NCBI RefSeq assembly: GCF_010614725.1
Contig: NZ_JAAEHL010000001.1
Location: 620,001 to 684,000 of the forward strand
Length of the DNA stretch: 64,000 nt
From: Flavobacterium ajazii
GTDB lineage: Bacteria > Bacteroidota > Bacteroidia > Flavobacteriales > Flavobacteriaceae
Reading direction: 5' to 3'
This document shows, one piece after another, positions 33,704 through 43,517 of the stretch. The position numbers and the translations under genes are program-made. The first letter of the stretch is position 1, and each line of letters opens with the position of its first letter. The notes beneath the pieces were generated by a model that searched no databases, had not been told where the DNA came from, and saw only the letters and a program-made list of their open reading frames with translations.

Positions 33704-36700
33704 TTATCTAATTAATGTAGCACTCATCAGTCCAATCACCACATCATTGGCAATGGCTTTCAGAGTAAGACTTTTTAAGATTTTATTTTTATTTAAAGGT
33801 AAATCCAGAATCGTTCCTGCTCCACCATCAATTCCAAAACTGGAATATCCTTTTATAGTTGTAAAATCTTTAAAGGTTCTCGAAATTTCACCTGATTTCA
33901 AATACACTCTTGGCGGTTTTGGAGCATCTGTGGTAAACGCAAGTCCGTCAACAAAATAATCCTGCTCAATTGGCCACCAGTTTTCAGGGTTTTTTAATTG
34001 TAAAACTTCCGAAGTTCCGTCTGTGTAGTTTACCTCTATTTCTCCATTTACAATACGGCTTTGCATCGGATTTGTAGTTCCGGCTACCATAAAATAAATG
34101 TGCGAAGCTTTTCCGGTTAGCGGAACACTAATACTTTTTGGAAAATTATCCCATTGTGATGTAAAAATGATATTTTTCAAATTTGCATCAGAAGGTGTTT
34201 TAAATGCAATACCTTCAGGAGTACTAATTTCTCCATTTGCTTTTGCTTTTTTACGCAATCCTGTATCGTCCAGTTTTACGGAAACATTTGGATAACACCA
34301 ATTCCCTATTCCGTTTTTTGGAAGCTGTAAAGTTACTGTCTGCGGTCTCGGCGATAAATATTCCTGATTGAAAACATCGGTTACTTTCGAATTAAAAAAA
34401 GAAGAAAGAGAAACTGTTTCCTGTTTTTTTGAGTTATTCAAAGGAATATCCCAGTTTGTAAAAGTTACTTCTTTTATCGTATTTGAACCTGAGTCAACTG
34501 AGAATTTATTAGTTCCCGGGACCAACTTCGTAAATGGAATAACAAGAGTTTCCTTCTGATTTACCCCTAAAGAAATCTTTTGCTGACTGTCTTTTGCGGA
34601 AGCATCAAAAACTACATTTCCTTCAATTTTGTTTTCCGAATTATTTTTCAGGGCAATCTCTATAGTATTATTTTTTAACTGAACAATTTCAGATTCAATT
34701 TTAGGTTTTAAATCCACTTCAACAGGCTGCCACCAGATTAAATCTCCTTGTTTTAACTGAATAAAAAATGTTTTAGCCTTATTGCCATATACAATTGCCT
34801 GATACGATTTATTGTTTTTTGAAACTTCGCTCAAAACAGACTGTGGATCATAAACCGAAACAATATCTGCCTTAGCCGTTGTTATGCCAAAAGATTCACC
34901 TGCTGTCAAAGATTCTACAGATTGTATTTCTTCCAAAGTTTCGCCTTTCCAGTTAATTTTCACATCATAAGAAGCCTCATAAGGTACTTCTACAGCAATT
35001 TTTGGAGTACCGATACTTTCCGAAATATTTTTCCAGTTAACTGATTTTCCGTTAATCGTTATATTATCAATTCCGTCAAAAGGTACATTTACAATCAATT
35101 TCAGGTTCATTTTGGCTGCAAACTGATTTTTTATAAGATATGAATCTGTTTTATTTTCTCTTTTAAAATCAATTGAAACATCTGGAATATTTAAAGCTGC
35201 ATGATTCCATTTTGAAGGAAATCCAGGCTGAATCGTTAAAACTTCCGCCAAAGCATCAGGCTGGATTCCGAAAAGCCCTTCTACTAATGTTCTGGAAGCC
35301 ATTCCAATTGGATCAGCAAAATCACGATACAATTCACCTCTTATTGCATCCTGATATAAAAGCTGTTCAAAACCACCCGGAGAAGCGCCCAGATACATAC
35401 TTTCGATCAACACGCTTTCCCACATTTTAAATGCTTTTTCAGATTGTCCCCCCTGCCAGAAAGCCAGCGACGTATGTAGTTGTTCTGCCAGCGCCACATT
35501 ATTAATAGACCACGTGTAAGGTTGCCAGTTGGTGGTGCTTATCGTGTAAAGATCAGTTTTATCAAGTCCTTCTGCCGAAATCGGAATATGCGGAATCTGC
35601 TTGTCAACATAACTCAGCATTTGATAACTTTCAAATGGATTAGATAACTCGGAATCAATTGTGTGATAAATACTCCAAACTCCGGGAACATCATGTAATA
35701 ACCTTTTTCCCATAGCATCTTTATATTCTGCAAAAATTCCTTTCTTCGGAATCCAAAGCTGGTCTTTAGAAGCTTTTAGGATTTTATTTGCTTCTTTAAC
35801 GAAAGGATTTTCGTCCTGCTGAATCTTTTTGGCAACTTCGGCAACCGTTTTATTCGCATAAAAATTATACGCAGAAGAATGAATTACACCGCCTCCGCTG
35901 TATTGCAACGCATCGCTTGCCCAGATTGTAGCGTAAGCATCATACAGTCCGTCATTATCCGGGTCAAAGTTTCTTTTTTCCCAGTTTAAATGTCTTTGGA
36001 TTGTGGGCCACATTTCTTTCATAAACGAAGTATCTCCCGTCCATTTAAAATGTCTCAGCATCTGATCGAAAAAAACCAGATTCATATCATAGTGATGCGC
36101 TACCGTATTTTTATTCGGATTACGGCTGATGTAACCGCTACTGAACATCGAAGTTCCCATTACTTCTTTCTGGCGGGCAAAATTGCGAATCGTATCCAAA
36201 ACAATAGGACCATTTTCAGGAGCTGTTACCTGTGATTTACTGTAACTTGTAAGATGTGTTTTCGCACGATCATGCCAGCCCAAAGGGTCGGCTGTATAGG
36301 CACCACGCCACGCATTCAGATACATACGCCATGCGATCGCACCATGAAGGTAAGCAGGACTTTCCCAAATTCCGTCAGCTGCTATTGAAAGTGCCGAGCC
36401 TAAAGTATTAATATAAGGATCCGGAGTTGTAACTTTTACCCTATTTGCCAAAAGATGTGTTTCCTGAACCGATTTATCATACAATTGTGATAATCCTTTT
36501 TGAGAAACATCAGATTTTAGCTCTTCGCTTGAAAACAGCCAATACAGTTCATTTTTTGAAGCTACATTTTTTCCTGTAATGAGCAACAGACTTTCAGGAT
36601 TGGAACTATATAATTCCAATGGTGTTTTTTGCAGTTTCGGATTGGCTAACTTGATATCAGAACCCGGAAAATACCCCACAAGACTTTTGTTGTTACCTGT

Positions 36701-37330
36701 TTTATCTTTATTGCTTTCAGAACCGTATTCCAGTAAAAAAGACTGTTTTTTAATAGTAAACCTATTATTGGTACAATATTCCGGCTGTAAATAAAACACC
36801 GACTCAGGATCGGCACCAATATCGCCGTCGCGACTGAACTTTTTACCGGTTGCACCTCCATAAGCCCAGACTAAATTTATCTGTTTGGATACATTTTCGC
36901 TAGAAACTTTTACAATAAAGCCTTCTTTTTCTTTTAGAGCAACAACTTTTACAATTAGTTTTCCATTGCCTAAAATGGGATCCTGAATTTCGTATTGCAT
37001 TGTTCCCAACACATATTTGGTATTAATTTTTGAAGCTTCAGTAATCCACTTACTGTCTTTACCATTAATCAGACCCAGTTTAAAATTCCCTCCCATTCCC
37101 GGCATGTACATCGCAAATTCAGGCAAATCTCCAGTTTCAACTCTAAAACCTGTATTTGAACCATAAAGTGCCCTGTTGAATTTTCGGGTACCATTTTTTA
37201 AAACAAAACTGTTCCCTTCCGGGACATAATGCATTTTACGCACAACTTGTTTTTCCTGTCCGATAACCAGTACAGGGCAAAGCAATAATAAGCCAATAAG
37301 AGTCGGGATGGTATTGTTTTTGGTTTTCAT
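33704..37330 (-). CDS. Large secreted DUF4450 protein, glycosidase-like
   Basis: 1208 aa with a signal peptide (MKTKNNTIPTLIGLLLLCPVLVIGQ). The N-terminal block MHYVPEGNSFVLKNGTRKFNRALYGSNTGFRVETG is the DUF4450 hallmark (residues about 33-67). The middle (about 330-800) has the (alpha/alpha)6 look of glucoamylase/rhamnosidase-type enzymes: AWRMYLNAWRGAYTADPLGWHDRA, FKWTGDTSFMKEMWPTIQRHLNWEKRNFDPDNDGLYD, GASPGGFEQLLYQDAIRGELYRDFADPIGMASRTLVEGLFGI (used to mark blocks). The C-terminal 250 residues are beta-rich and may bind sugar. No proven activity is known to me for this family; an alpha-L-rhamnosidase-like role would fit the locus. First gene of a two-gene minus-strand operon. Confidence 0.82.
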   Translation of the reverse strand: MKTKNNTIPTLIGLLLLCPVLVIGQEKQVVRKMHYVPEGNSFVLKNGTRKFNRALYGSNTGFRVETGDLPEFAMYMPGMGGNFKLGLINGKDSKWITEASKINTKYVLGTMQYEIQDPILGNGKLIVKVVALKEKEGFIVKVSSENVSKQINLVWAYGGATGKKFSRDGDIGADPESVFYLQPEYCTNNRFTIKKQSFLLEYGSESNKDKTGNNKSLVGYFPGSDIKLANPKLQKTPLELYSSNPESLLLITGKNVASKNELYWLFSSEELKSDVSQKGLSQLYDKSVQETHLLANRVKVTTPDPYINTLGSALSIAADGIWESPAYLHGAIAWRMYLNAWRGAYTADPLGWHDRAKTHLTSYSKSQVTAPENGPIVLDTIRNFARQKEVMGTSMFSSGYISRNPNKNTVAHHYDMNLVFFDQMLRHFKWTGDTSFMKEMWPTIQRHLNWEKRNFDPDNDGLYDAYATIWASDALQYSGGGVIHSSAYNFYANKTVAEVAKKIQQDENPFVKEANKILKASKDQLWIPKKGIFAEYKDAMGKRLLHDVPGVWSIYHTIDSELSNPFESYQMLSYVDKQIPHIPISAEGLDKTDLYTISTTNWQPYTWSINNVALAEQLHTSLAFWQGGQSEKAFKMWESVLIESMYLGASPGGFEQLLYQDAIRGELYRDFADPIGMASRTLVEGLFGIQPDALAEVLTIQPGFPSKWNHAALNIPDVSIDFKRENKTDSYLIKNQFAAKMNLKLIVNVPFDGIDNITINGKSVNWKNISESIGTPKIAVEVPYEASYDVKINWKGETLEEIQSVESLTAGESFGITTAKADIVSVYDPQSVLSEVSKNNKSYQAIVYGNKAKTFFIQLKQGDLIWWQPVEVDLKPKIESEIVQLKNNTIEIALKNNSENKIEGNVVFDASAKDSQQKISLGVNQKETLVIPFTKLVPGTNKFSVDSGSNTIKEVTFTNWDIPLNNSKKQETVSLSSFFNSKVTDVFNQEYLSPRPQTVTLQLPKNGIGNWCYPNVSVKLDDTGLRKKAKANGEISTPEGIAFKTPSDANLKNIIFTSQWDNFPKSISVPLTGKASHIYFMVAGTTNPMQSRIVNGEIEVNYTDGTSEVLQLKNPENWWPIEQDYFVDGLAFTTDAPKPPRVYLKSGEISRTFKDFTTIKGYSSFGIDGGAGTILDLPLNKNKILKSLTLKAIANDVVIGLMSATLIR

Positions 37331-37394
37331 AAAATTTAATAATTCAGAGGCACATAATCATTATCAAATACCTAATGATTTTGATAATTTAAAC

Positions 37395-37437
37395 GCAATT
37401 TCTCTGTTTTTTTACGGTATAGCATCCTGTACCTACC
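37395..37437 (-). promoter_or_regulatory. Operator motif GGTACAGGATGCT upstream of the DUF4450 gene
   Basis: In minus-strand sense GGTAGGTACAGGATGCTATA has its ACAGGA core at 37430-37425. At the 22-nt spacing used elsewhere only a poor -7 (GAAATTGC, 37402-37395) is found, so the promoter call is weaker here than the motif call. It is divergent from, and 59 bp away from, the CE12 copy. Confidence 0.5.
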
Positions 37438-37482
37438 TGATTTTTATAATATCATAATTTATATTCTTTCATTTTTTTAACA

Positions 37483-37525
37483 TCATAGTACAGGATACTA
37501 TATAAAAATGTAACTGTTAGTTTTG
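37483..37525 (+). promoter_or_regulatory. CE12 operon promoter with operator motif AGTACAGGATACT
   Basis: The motif lies at 37487-37499, with the ACAGGA core at 37490-37495. It is followed after exactly 22 nt by TAGTTTTG at 37518-37525, a perfect TAnnTTTG. The arms AGTA and TACT are inverted around CAGGA. Transcription should begin near 37531, about 23 nt before the TTG start, which supports that start. Confidence 0.75.
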
Positions 37526-37553
37526 AAAATACAATAATTTAAATAGAAAAACT

Positions 37554-38897
37554 TTGATAAATATTAAAACTTCTCTCTGTGCTATTTTTTGTTTTGTCTT
37601 ACAGCTCAATCTGTTTGCCTTGAACAATAATTCTTCGGATAAGATAAGACCACAAAAAACTACTGAAAGTAAATTATTTAATTTTGGAAATGCCTCAAAA
37701 AATAAAAAAGGAATATCCATAAACACTGCATTGGCCTATAATACAGCAACGGGTTATGGTTTTGATATTAATTCAGCTTCCAATGCTACAATCAATCCAA
37801 ATACATTTTCTGCAGTTAAACCAACTTATTTTTCCGTAAAACTTGAGGAAGGAAATTATCAAATTGAGGTTGTAATGGGAAGTTCTGATAAACAGACAAA
37901 CATTACTATAAAAGCAGAATCACGAAGATTGATGCTGGATCAGCTTTCAATTAAAAAAGGCAAACCGATAACCAAAATTTTTAATGTAAATGTCAGAACT
38001 CCAAAAATTGATGACACTCAAAATGTCTCATTAAAAGACAGGGAAAAAGACATTTTGAACTGGGACGACAAACTCACACTGGAATTTTTAGGAGATGTTT
38101 CAATTCAAAGTATAAAAATTACTCCAAAAGACAATTTAACAGTAGTTTATCTTGCCGGAGATTCAACGGTTACCGATCAGGATGTTGAACCTTGGGCTTC
38201 GTGGGGACAGTTTATAACTAATTATTTTGACAACACTGTAGTGGTAGCTAATTATGCGGTTTCAGGTTCGGCACTGAGTTCTTTTAAAGGTGGAAATCGT
38301 TTAAAAAAGATTCTTTCTTTAATTAAAAAAGGTGATTATTTATTTGTGGAATTCGGGCATAATGACGAAAAGATAAAAGGTGAAGGAAATGGTGCCTGGG
38401 GTTCTTACTCTACTCTTTTAGCCGAATTTGTCCAGTCTGCCAAAGACAAAGGTGCTATCCCGGTTTTGGTAACTCCGACACAACGACGTGCTTTTAACGA
38501 AAATGGAACTTTAAAAGAAACTCATGGTGATTTTCCTGCGGCTATGCGAACCGTTGCTCAAAAAAACAATATTGCTCTTATTGACGTTACTAAAATGACA
38601 ACCGAGTTGTATGAAACCTGGGGCGACGAAACTTCCAGAAAGGCTTTTGTACAATATCCTGCAAACACTTTCCCGGGACAGGTAAAAGTTTTGGAAGACA
38701 ACACTCATTTTAATAGTTTTGGAGCAAACGAAATTGCACTTTGTGTTCTTAAAGGAATTCGTGAACTTGATATTCCTTTAAAAAAGCAAATTCAAAAAGC
38801 AGTTCCTAATTACAATCCAAAGAAACCAAATTATATTTCAAACTGGACACTTCCGATGAGTGACCGATTTGAAGTTACTAAACCAGATGGCAACTAA
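37554..38897 (+). CDS. Rhamnogalacturonan acetylesterase, CE12 (SGNH hydrolase), TTG start
   Basis: 447 aa. The start codon is TTG at 37554; an in-frame TGA stands at 37524 with no ATG between, and the next in-frame Met is about 110 codons in. Starting at TTG gives a good signal peptide (INIKTSLCAIFCFVLQLNLFA). An N-terminal beta module (about 45-195) precedes the SGNH part: YLAGDSTVTDQD (GDST, nucleophile Ser), FVEFGHNDEK (GHND) and VLEDNTHFNSFGA (the Asp-x-x-His end). CE12 removes acetyl groups from RG-I so lyases can act. It heads the plus-strand operon with GH2 22 bp after it. Confidence 0.9.
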   Translation: MINIKTSLCAIFCFVLQLNLFALNNNSSDKIRPQKTTESKLFNFGNASKNKKGISINTALAYNTATGYGFDINSASNATINPNTFSAVKPTYFSVKLEEGNYQIEVVMGSSDKQTNITIKAESRRLMLDQLSIKKGKPITKIFNVNVRTPKIDDTQNVSLKDREKDILNWDDKLTLEFLGDVSIQSIKITPKDNLTVVYLAGDSTVTDQDVEPWASWGQFITNYFDNTVVVANYAVSGSALSSFKGGNRLKKILSLIKKGDYLFVEFGHNDEKIKGEGNGAWGSYSTLLAEFVQSAKDKGAIPVLVTPTQRRAFNENGTLKETHGDFPAAMRTVAQKNNIALIDVTKMTTELYETWGDETSRKAFVQYPANTFPGQVKVLEDNTHFNSFGANEIALCVLKGIRELDIPLKKQIQKAVPNYNPKKPNYISNWTLPMSDRFEVTKPDGN

Positions 38898-38918
38898 CCA
38901 TTATACAAACCCTCATTT

Positions 38919-41774
38919 ATGTTACTAAAAAACACCATTCAAAACTTTACAATTGCTGCTGTTGCTTTATTTTCATATCAAAATAGCGCAGCACAGCAAA
39001 CTGATAAAGTCTATCTTTCCGGAAAAGATTTTGAACATCCTGTAAAATGGGATTTTTACTGTACCGGAGGCAACAACAGTAAAACCTGGTCTAAAATAAA
39101 TGTGCCTTCTCAATGGGAATTAGAAGGCTTTGGCGAATATACGTATGGAAGATGGTATAAAGAACTGAATCAAAAAGAACCAAGTAAGGAAGAAGGTTTG
39201 TATAAATTTGAATTTGAAGTTCCCGCTGATTATAAAGACAAAGTAGTTCAGATCGTTTTTGGAGGAGCCATGACGGATACCGAGGTAAAAGTCAACGGAA
39301 AACTGGCCGGAGCAATTCATCAGGGTGGTTTTTATGAGTTTAAATATGATATTTCATCCTTATTAAAATTCGGTTCTAAAAATACTTTGGAAGTTCATGT
39401 ATGGAAACATTCTGCAAATAAATCAGTGAATGCTGCAGAAAGAAGAGCTGACTGGTGGCTTTTTGGCGGAATCTATCGTCCGGTGTGGCTTGAAGTTTCT
39501 CCTAAAACCCATATCCAGCATATTGCTGTAAATCCAAAAATGGACGGTTCGATAACAGTAGATTTAGATCTAAAAAATGTTTCTAAAAATGCGGTTTTAG
39601 AGGCTACTCTGAAAGGTTTAAAAGGAGAGAAATTCGAAACTTTTACTTTTCCTGTAAAAGCAAAAAGTACTACTGCATCAATTGCAGCTCAATGGAAAAA
39701 CATCAAACCATGGAATCCGGAAAGTCCTAATTTATATGATCTGGAGCTTGTTTTAAAACAAAACGGAAGTATCGTTCATAAATACGATAAGCGAATTGGT
39801 TTCAGAACTTTAGAATTCAAAAAACAGGACGGAATTTATGTAAATGGTACCAAGATCGTGATGAAAGGCATCAACCGCCATTCGTTCTGGCCTGAAGGAG
39901 GAAGAAGTACCAGCAAACGCATCAGCGAATTAGATGGTAAATTATTAAAAGACATGAATATGAATGCCGTTCGTGGGCACTATCCGCCTGATGAACACTT
40001 TCTGGAAGTTTGTGACTCTTTAGGACTTTTTGTACTGAATGAATTAGCAGGCTGGCAAAACTCTTACGATACCGAAACCGGAACCAAACTGGTTACAGAA
40101 ATGGTGGTACGCGATGTCAATCACCCTTCTGTAATTATTTGGGATAATGGTAATGAAGGCGGATGGAATTATAACGTAGATAAAGTTTTTGAAGATCATG
40201 ATCCTCAAAAAAGAATCGTAGTGCATCCATGGGCCGATTTCAATGGCTGTGACACACACCACTACCCGACTTATTTAACCGGAATGCATCGTTTTAATAA
40301 TGGTGAAAATGTATTTTTCCCAACTGAATTCATGCACGGAACTTACGATAACGGTCATGGAGCCGCCCTTGAAGATTTCTGGACACGTTACAAACAAAGT
40401 CCATTGTTTGCAGGAGGATTTATGTGGGCAATGCTGGACGAAGCAGTATTTCGTTCTGACTGGAAAGGCGATACGAAATTCGACTCAAAAGGCTCTTTGG
40501 CAGCGGATGGAATTTTAGGGCCACACCGTGAAAAAGAAGGAAGTTATTATACTGTGAAAGAAGTCTGGGCACCTATTCAGTTTCAGCCAAAACAGGTAAA
40601 TGCAGATTTTGATGGTTCTTTCTTAATTACGAACGACTATCTTTTCAGCAATCTGAATTCCTGCAAAATGCAATTTAAAGTTTTAAAATCTGATAATGAT
40701 GTTCTTTATACGAATGGAACTTCTGCAACGATCAGCTCCGGTAAAATTGAAATTCCAAGCATTGATCCGGGCGAAACACGTAAAGTTAAATTTGCTGTTC
40801 CTTCAAATTTTGCAGAAGGAGACATTTTATCCATTACGGCTCATGATCAGTTTAATAACGAAATTTATACCTGGACATGGCCAATTCATAAAGCAAAATA
40901 TTATGCAGCTAAATTTTTAGCGGTTCAAAATACAAAAGAAAAGGCTTCAGGTGTAAAAACAGGCAACGAAATCACATTAAAAGGAGGTGCTGTTACGGTA
41001 ACTTTTGATGCTTTGACAGGTGAAATTACTTCTGTTAAAAACGGAACTTCAACTATTCCGTTAACAAATGGCCCACGCCCGATTGGAATGAAAACCAAAC
41101 TAAAAGAAGTTCAGCTGTCACAAGAAGGAGACAAAGCGATATGCAAAGTAGTTTATGCAGGTGGTTTATCTTCCATAAAATGGATTATGGAGCCGGATGG
41201 CAGATTTAAAATGGAATTGATTGCACTGAAAAATTCAGAAAATAATGGAGGCTTTGACGGTGCAGCTTTTGAAGATAAAATCAGTGCATTCGGAATTACT
41301 TTCAGTTTTCCTGAAAAAGAGGTTACCGGAATCAAATGGTTTGGAAGAGGGCCTTATCATGTATGGAAAAACAGAATCAAAGGAACTACTTATGGTATCT
41401 GGGAGAAAGATTACAACACAACTATAACAGGTGAAAGTTTTGAAAATCTGGTTTATCCTGAGTTTAAAGGTTATCATGCCAATTTATTAGGTGCAAATCT
41501 AAAAGCGGGAACATCATCTTTCAAGGTTTTCAGTGAATCTGATAATTTGTTTTTAAGATTATTTACACCGGATTTACCTAAAAATAATTTCCCGGGAAGT
41601 TATCCTCAGCCTGATTTCCCGCAAGGAGATATTTCATTTATGTATGAAATTCCGGCCATGAGAGATTTCAAACCTTTAGAACATCAGGGACCTGAAAGTC
41701 AGCCAACCAACATTCGTATCAAAAGCGGTGATGATGGTATCAAAATGAATTTATGGTTTGATTTTAGAAACTAA
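38919..41774 (+). CDS. GH2 family glycosidase, beta-galactosidase-like
   Basis: 951 aa with a signal peptide (about 1-25). GH2 order is seen: sugar-binding jelly roll (about 30-200, WDFYCTGGNNSKTWSKINVPSQWELEGFGEY as the opening block), immunoglobulin-like domain, TIM barrel with FRTLEFKKQDGIYVNGTKIVMKGINRHSFWPEGG, acid/base in WDNGNEGGW (Glu413) and probable nucleophile in PTEFMHG (Glu470), then a small-chain-like C-terminal domain (GGAVTVTFDALTGEITSV, GRGPYHVWKNRIKGTTYGIW). In a pectin locus it most likely removes beta-galactose from RG-I side chains; other GH2 activities remain possible. Co-transcribed with the CE12 gene. Confidence 0.92.
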   Translation: MLLKNTIQNFTIAAVALFSYQNSAAQQTDKVYLSGKDFEHPVKWDFYCTGGNNSKTWSKINVPSQWELEGFGEYTYGRWYKELNQKEPSKEEGLYKFEFEVPADYKDKVVQIVFGGAMTDTEVKVNGKLAGAIHQGGFYEFKYDISSLLKFGSKNTLEVHVWKHSANKSVNAAERRADWWLFGGIYRPVWLEVSPKTHIQHIAVNPKMDGSITVDLDLKNVSKNAVLEATLKGLKGEKFETFTFPVKAKSTTASIAAQWKNIKPWNPESPNLYDLELVLKQNGSIVHKYDKRIGFRTLEFKKQDGIYVNGTKIVMKGINRHSFWPEGGRSTSKRISELDGKLLKDMNMNAVRGHYPPDEHFLEVCDSLGLFVLNELAGWQNSYDTETGTKLVTEMVVRDVNHPSVIIWDNGNEGGWNYNVDKVFEDHDPQKRIVVHPWADFNGCDTHHYPTYLTGMHRFNNGENVFFPTEFMHGTYDNGHGAALEDFWTRYKQSPLFAGGFMWAMLDEAVFRSDWKGDTKFDSKGSLAADGILGPHREKEGSYYTVKEVWAPIQFQPKQVNADFDGSFLITNDYLFSNLNSCKMQFKVLKSDNDVLYTNGTSATISSGKIEIPSIDPGETRKVKFAVPSNFAEGDILSITAHDQFNNEIYTWTWPIHKAKYYAAKFLAVQNTKEKASGVKTGNEITLKGGAVTVTFDALTGEITSVKNGTSTIPLTNGPRPIGMKTKLKEVQLSQEGDKAICKVVYAGGLSSIKWIMEPDGRFKMELIALKNSENNGGFDGAAFEDKISAFGITFSFPEKEVTGIKWFGRGPYHVWKNRIKGTTYGIWEKDYNTTITGESFENLVYPEFKGYHANLLGANLKAGTSSFKVFSESDNLFLRLFTPDLPKNNFPGSYPQPDFPQGDISFMYEIPAMRDFKPLEHQGPESQPTNIRIKSGDDGIKMNLWFDFRN

Positions 41775-41783
41775 TATTTGGTT

Positions 41784-41870
41784 TTTGGTTGATGGTTGAT
41801 TGTTGTTGGCTTTAAAAGTAAAAGATTAAAGTCAAAACTCTAAACCGTCAACTATTAACTATCAACTAAC
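41784..41870. repeat. Imperfect inverted repeat between GH2 and the tandem CE12 gene
   Basis: TTGGTTGATGGTTGATTG and neighbours (41784-41809) pair imperfectly with AACTATTAACTATCAAC and neighbours (41845-41870). The gap holds no gene. It looks like a dispersed non-coding repeat. Confidence 0.5.
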
Positions 41871-41880
41871 AACAAAAAAA

Positions 41881-43392
41881 ATGAAATCAATTAAAATACT
41901 TTCTGTCTTATGCCTGACAGTACTATTTTTCAATTTTACTTCAAAACAAAAAGACAATACTAAACCTACTGTTTATACTGTAGGAGACTCCACCGTAAAA
42001 AATGGCCGCGGTGACGGATCAGGCGGACTTTGGGGTTGGGGAGATTATATCGGTCAGTTTTTGGATACTACAAAAGTCAGAATCGAAAATCATGCTTTGG
42101 GCGGAACAAGCAGCAGGACTTTTCAGGATAAAGGTTTATGGACAGCCGTTTTGAATAAACTAAAAAAAGGCGATTACGTCCTTATTCAGTTTGGACATAA
42201 CGATGACGGACCATTAAACGATACGCTGCGTGCCAGAGGAACAATCAAAGGAATTGGAGACGAAACCAAAGAAATAGACAACCTCCTTACCAAAAAACAT
42301 GAAACGGTTCACTCGTACGGCTGGTACATTCAGAAAGTGGTTCAGGAAGCCAAATCAAAAGGTGCTATTCCAATTATTTGTTCTCCTATTCCACGAAACG
42401 ACTGGAAGGAAGGGAAAGTACCCCGCAATGACAAATCATACGGATTATGGGCCAGACAAATTGCAGAAAAAGAAAAGGTAACTTTTATCAATCTGAATGA
42501 AAAAATGGCTGTTGAAATGGAAAAGCTTGGTGAACAAAAAGTAACCGGCACTTATTTCTACAAAAAAGACCATACACATCCATCTGCAAAAGGGGCTGTA
42601 TTAGCAGCTTCATTAATCACAAATGAACTTAAAACAAGTAAAATTTCTTTAAAGAATTACATTTTAAAAAATCCGAAAATTGTACTTCCGGCGAAGAAAA
42701 AAGTCTTTCTAATTGGCGATTCAACGATGGCCAATAATAAGAATGAGAATGCTGTTGGCTGGGGAGTTGCTTTTCCACAGTATTGTGACACTACGAGAAT
42801 TGAAATAATCAATAAAGCCCGTGGAGGCAGAAGCACCCGAACATTTGAAAAGGAAGGTTTGTGGACTGAGGTAAAAAACCAACTTAAAGCAGGCGATTAT
42901 GTAATGATTCAGTTTGGTCATAATGATGCCGGAGCGATTGATAAAGAAAAATTCAGAGGTTCATTAAAAGGAAATGGTGATGAAACACAACAAGTAGTTC
43001 GCGACAGCTTAACCGAAACCGTACATACTTTTGGTTGGTACATGCAGAAATTCATCAGGGAAGCTAAAGAAAAAGGCGCTATTCCAATTGTTTTAAGTCA
43101 GACACCAAGAAACGAATGGCCAAACAACAAAGTAGAACGCAGAACTGATACTTATGGAAACTGGTCGAAAATCGCTGCCGAAAGAGAAAAAGCATTTTAT
43201 ATTGATCTGAACGAAATTGTAGCTCAAAAATACGAAAATTTAGGCAAGGAAAAAGTAAAACCGTTTTTCCCGAAAGATCATACGCACACAGGAGCTGAAG
43301 GTGCCGCTTTTAATGCGTTGACAGTAGCTGAAAGTCTAAAAAAAATAAAAGACTGCGGATTGAGGGAATATATTGAAATTCCTTCAAAGTAA
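41881..43392 (+). CDS. Tandem rhamnogalacturonan acetylesterase (CE12-CE12)
   Basis: 503 aa with a signal peptide near FNFTSKQ. Two complete SGNH/CE12 domains are present. Domain 1 (about 30-250) has YTVGDSTVKNGRG, QFGHNDDGP and KDHTHPSAKGA; domain 2 (about 275-500) has FLIGDSTMANNKNE, QFGHNDAGA and KDHTHTGAEGA. All catalytic signatures (GDST Ser, GHND, DHTH) are kept in both, so both halves may be active. Single-domain CE12 enzymes are about 250 aa, so this is an internal duplication. Deacetylation of RG-I is the expected role. It follows GH2 by 106 bp and ends with a terminator-like pair of palindromes. Confidence 0.92.
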   Translation: MKSIKILSVLCLTVLFFNFTSKQKDNTKPTVYTVGDSTVKNGRGDGSGGLWGWGDYIGQFLDTTKVRIENHALGGTSSRTFQDKGLWTAVLNKLKKGDYVLIQFGHNDDGPLNDTLRARGTIKGIGDETKEIDNLLTKKHETVHSYGWYIQKVVQEAKSKGAIPIICSPIPRNDWKEGKVPRNDKSYGLWARQIAEKEKVTFINLNEKMAVEMEKLGEQKVTGTYFYKKDHTHPSAKGAVLAASLITNELKTSKISLKNYILKNPKIVLPAKKKVFLIGDSTMANNKNENAVGWGVAFPQYCDTTRIEIINKARGGRSTRTFEKEGLWTEVKNQLKAGDYVMIQFGHNDAGAIDKEKFRGSLKGNGDETQQVVRDSLTETVHTFGWYMQKFIREAKEKGAIPIVLSQTPRNEWPNNKVERRTDTYGNWSKIAAEREKAFYIDLNEIVAQKYENLGKEKVKPFFPKDHTHTGAEGAAFNALTVAESLKKIKDCGLREYIEIPSK

Positions 43393-43427
43393 ATTTTCAT
43401 TATGAAATACAGATTTTGACATTTTTG

Positions 43428-43474
43428 AAATCATGATTTGCATCACAATTTGAATGTAAATCATGATTTTTTTA
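43428..43474 (+). terminator. Terminator-like double palindrome after the tandem CE12 gene
   Basis: The palindrome AAATCATGATTT occurs twice (43428-43439 and 43458-43469), so the two copies can pair over an 18-nt loop. A T-run follows the second. It lies 36 bp after the stop and 49 bp before the GH43 gene, so expression of GH43 and PL9 may be reduced or start separately. Confidence 0.65.
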
Positions 43475-43517
43475 TTATAACATTATCAAATTAACTAACC
43501 AACATAAACAGTGTTAT

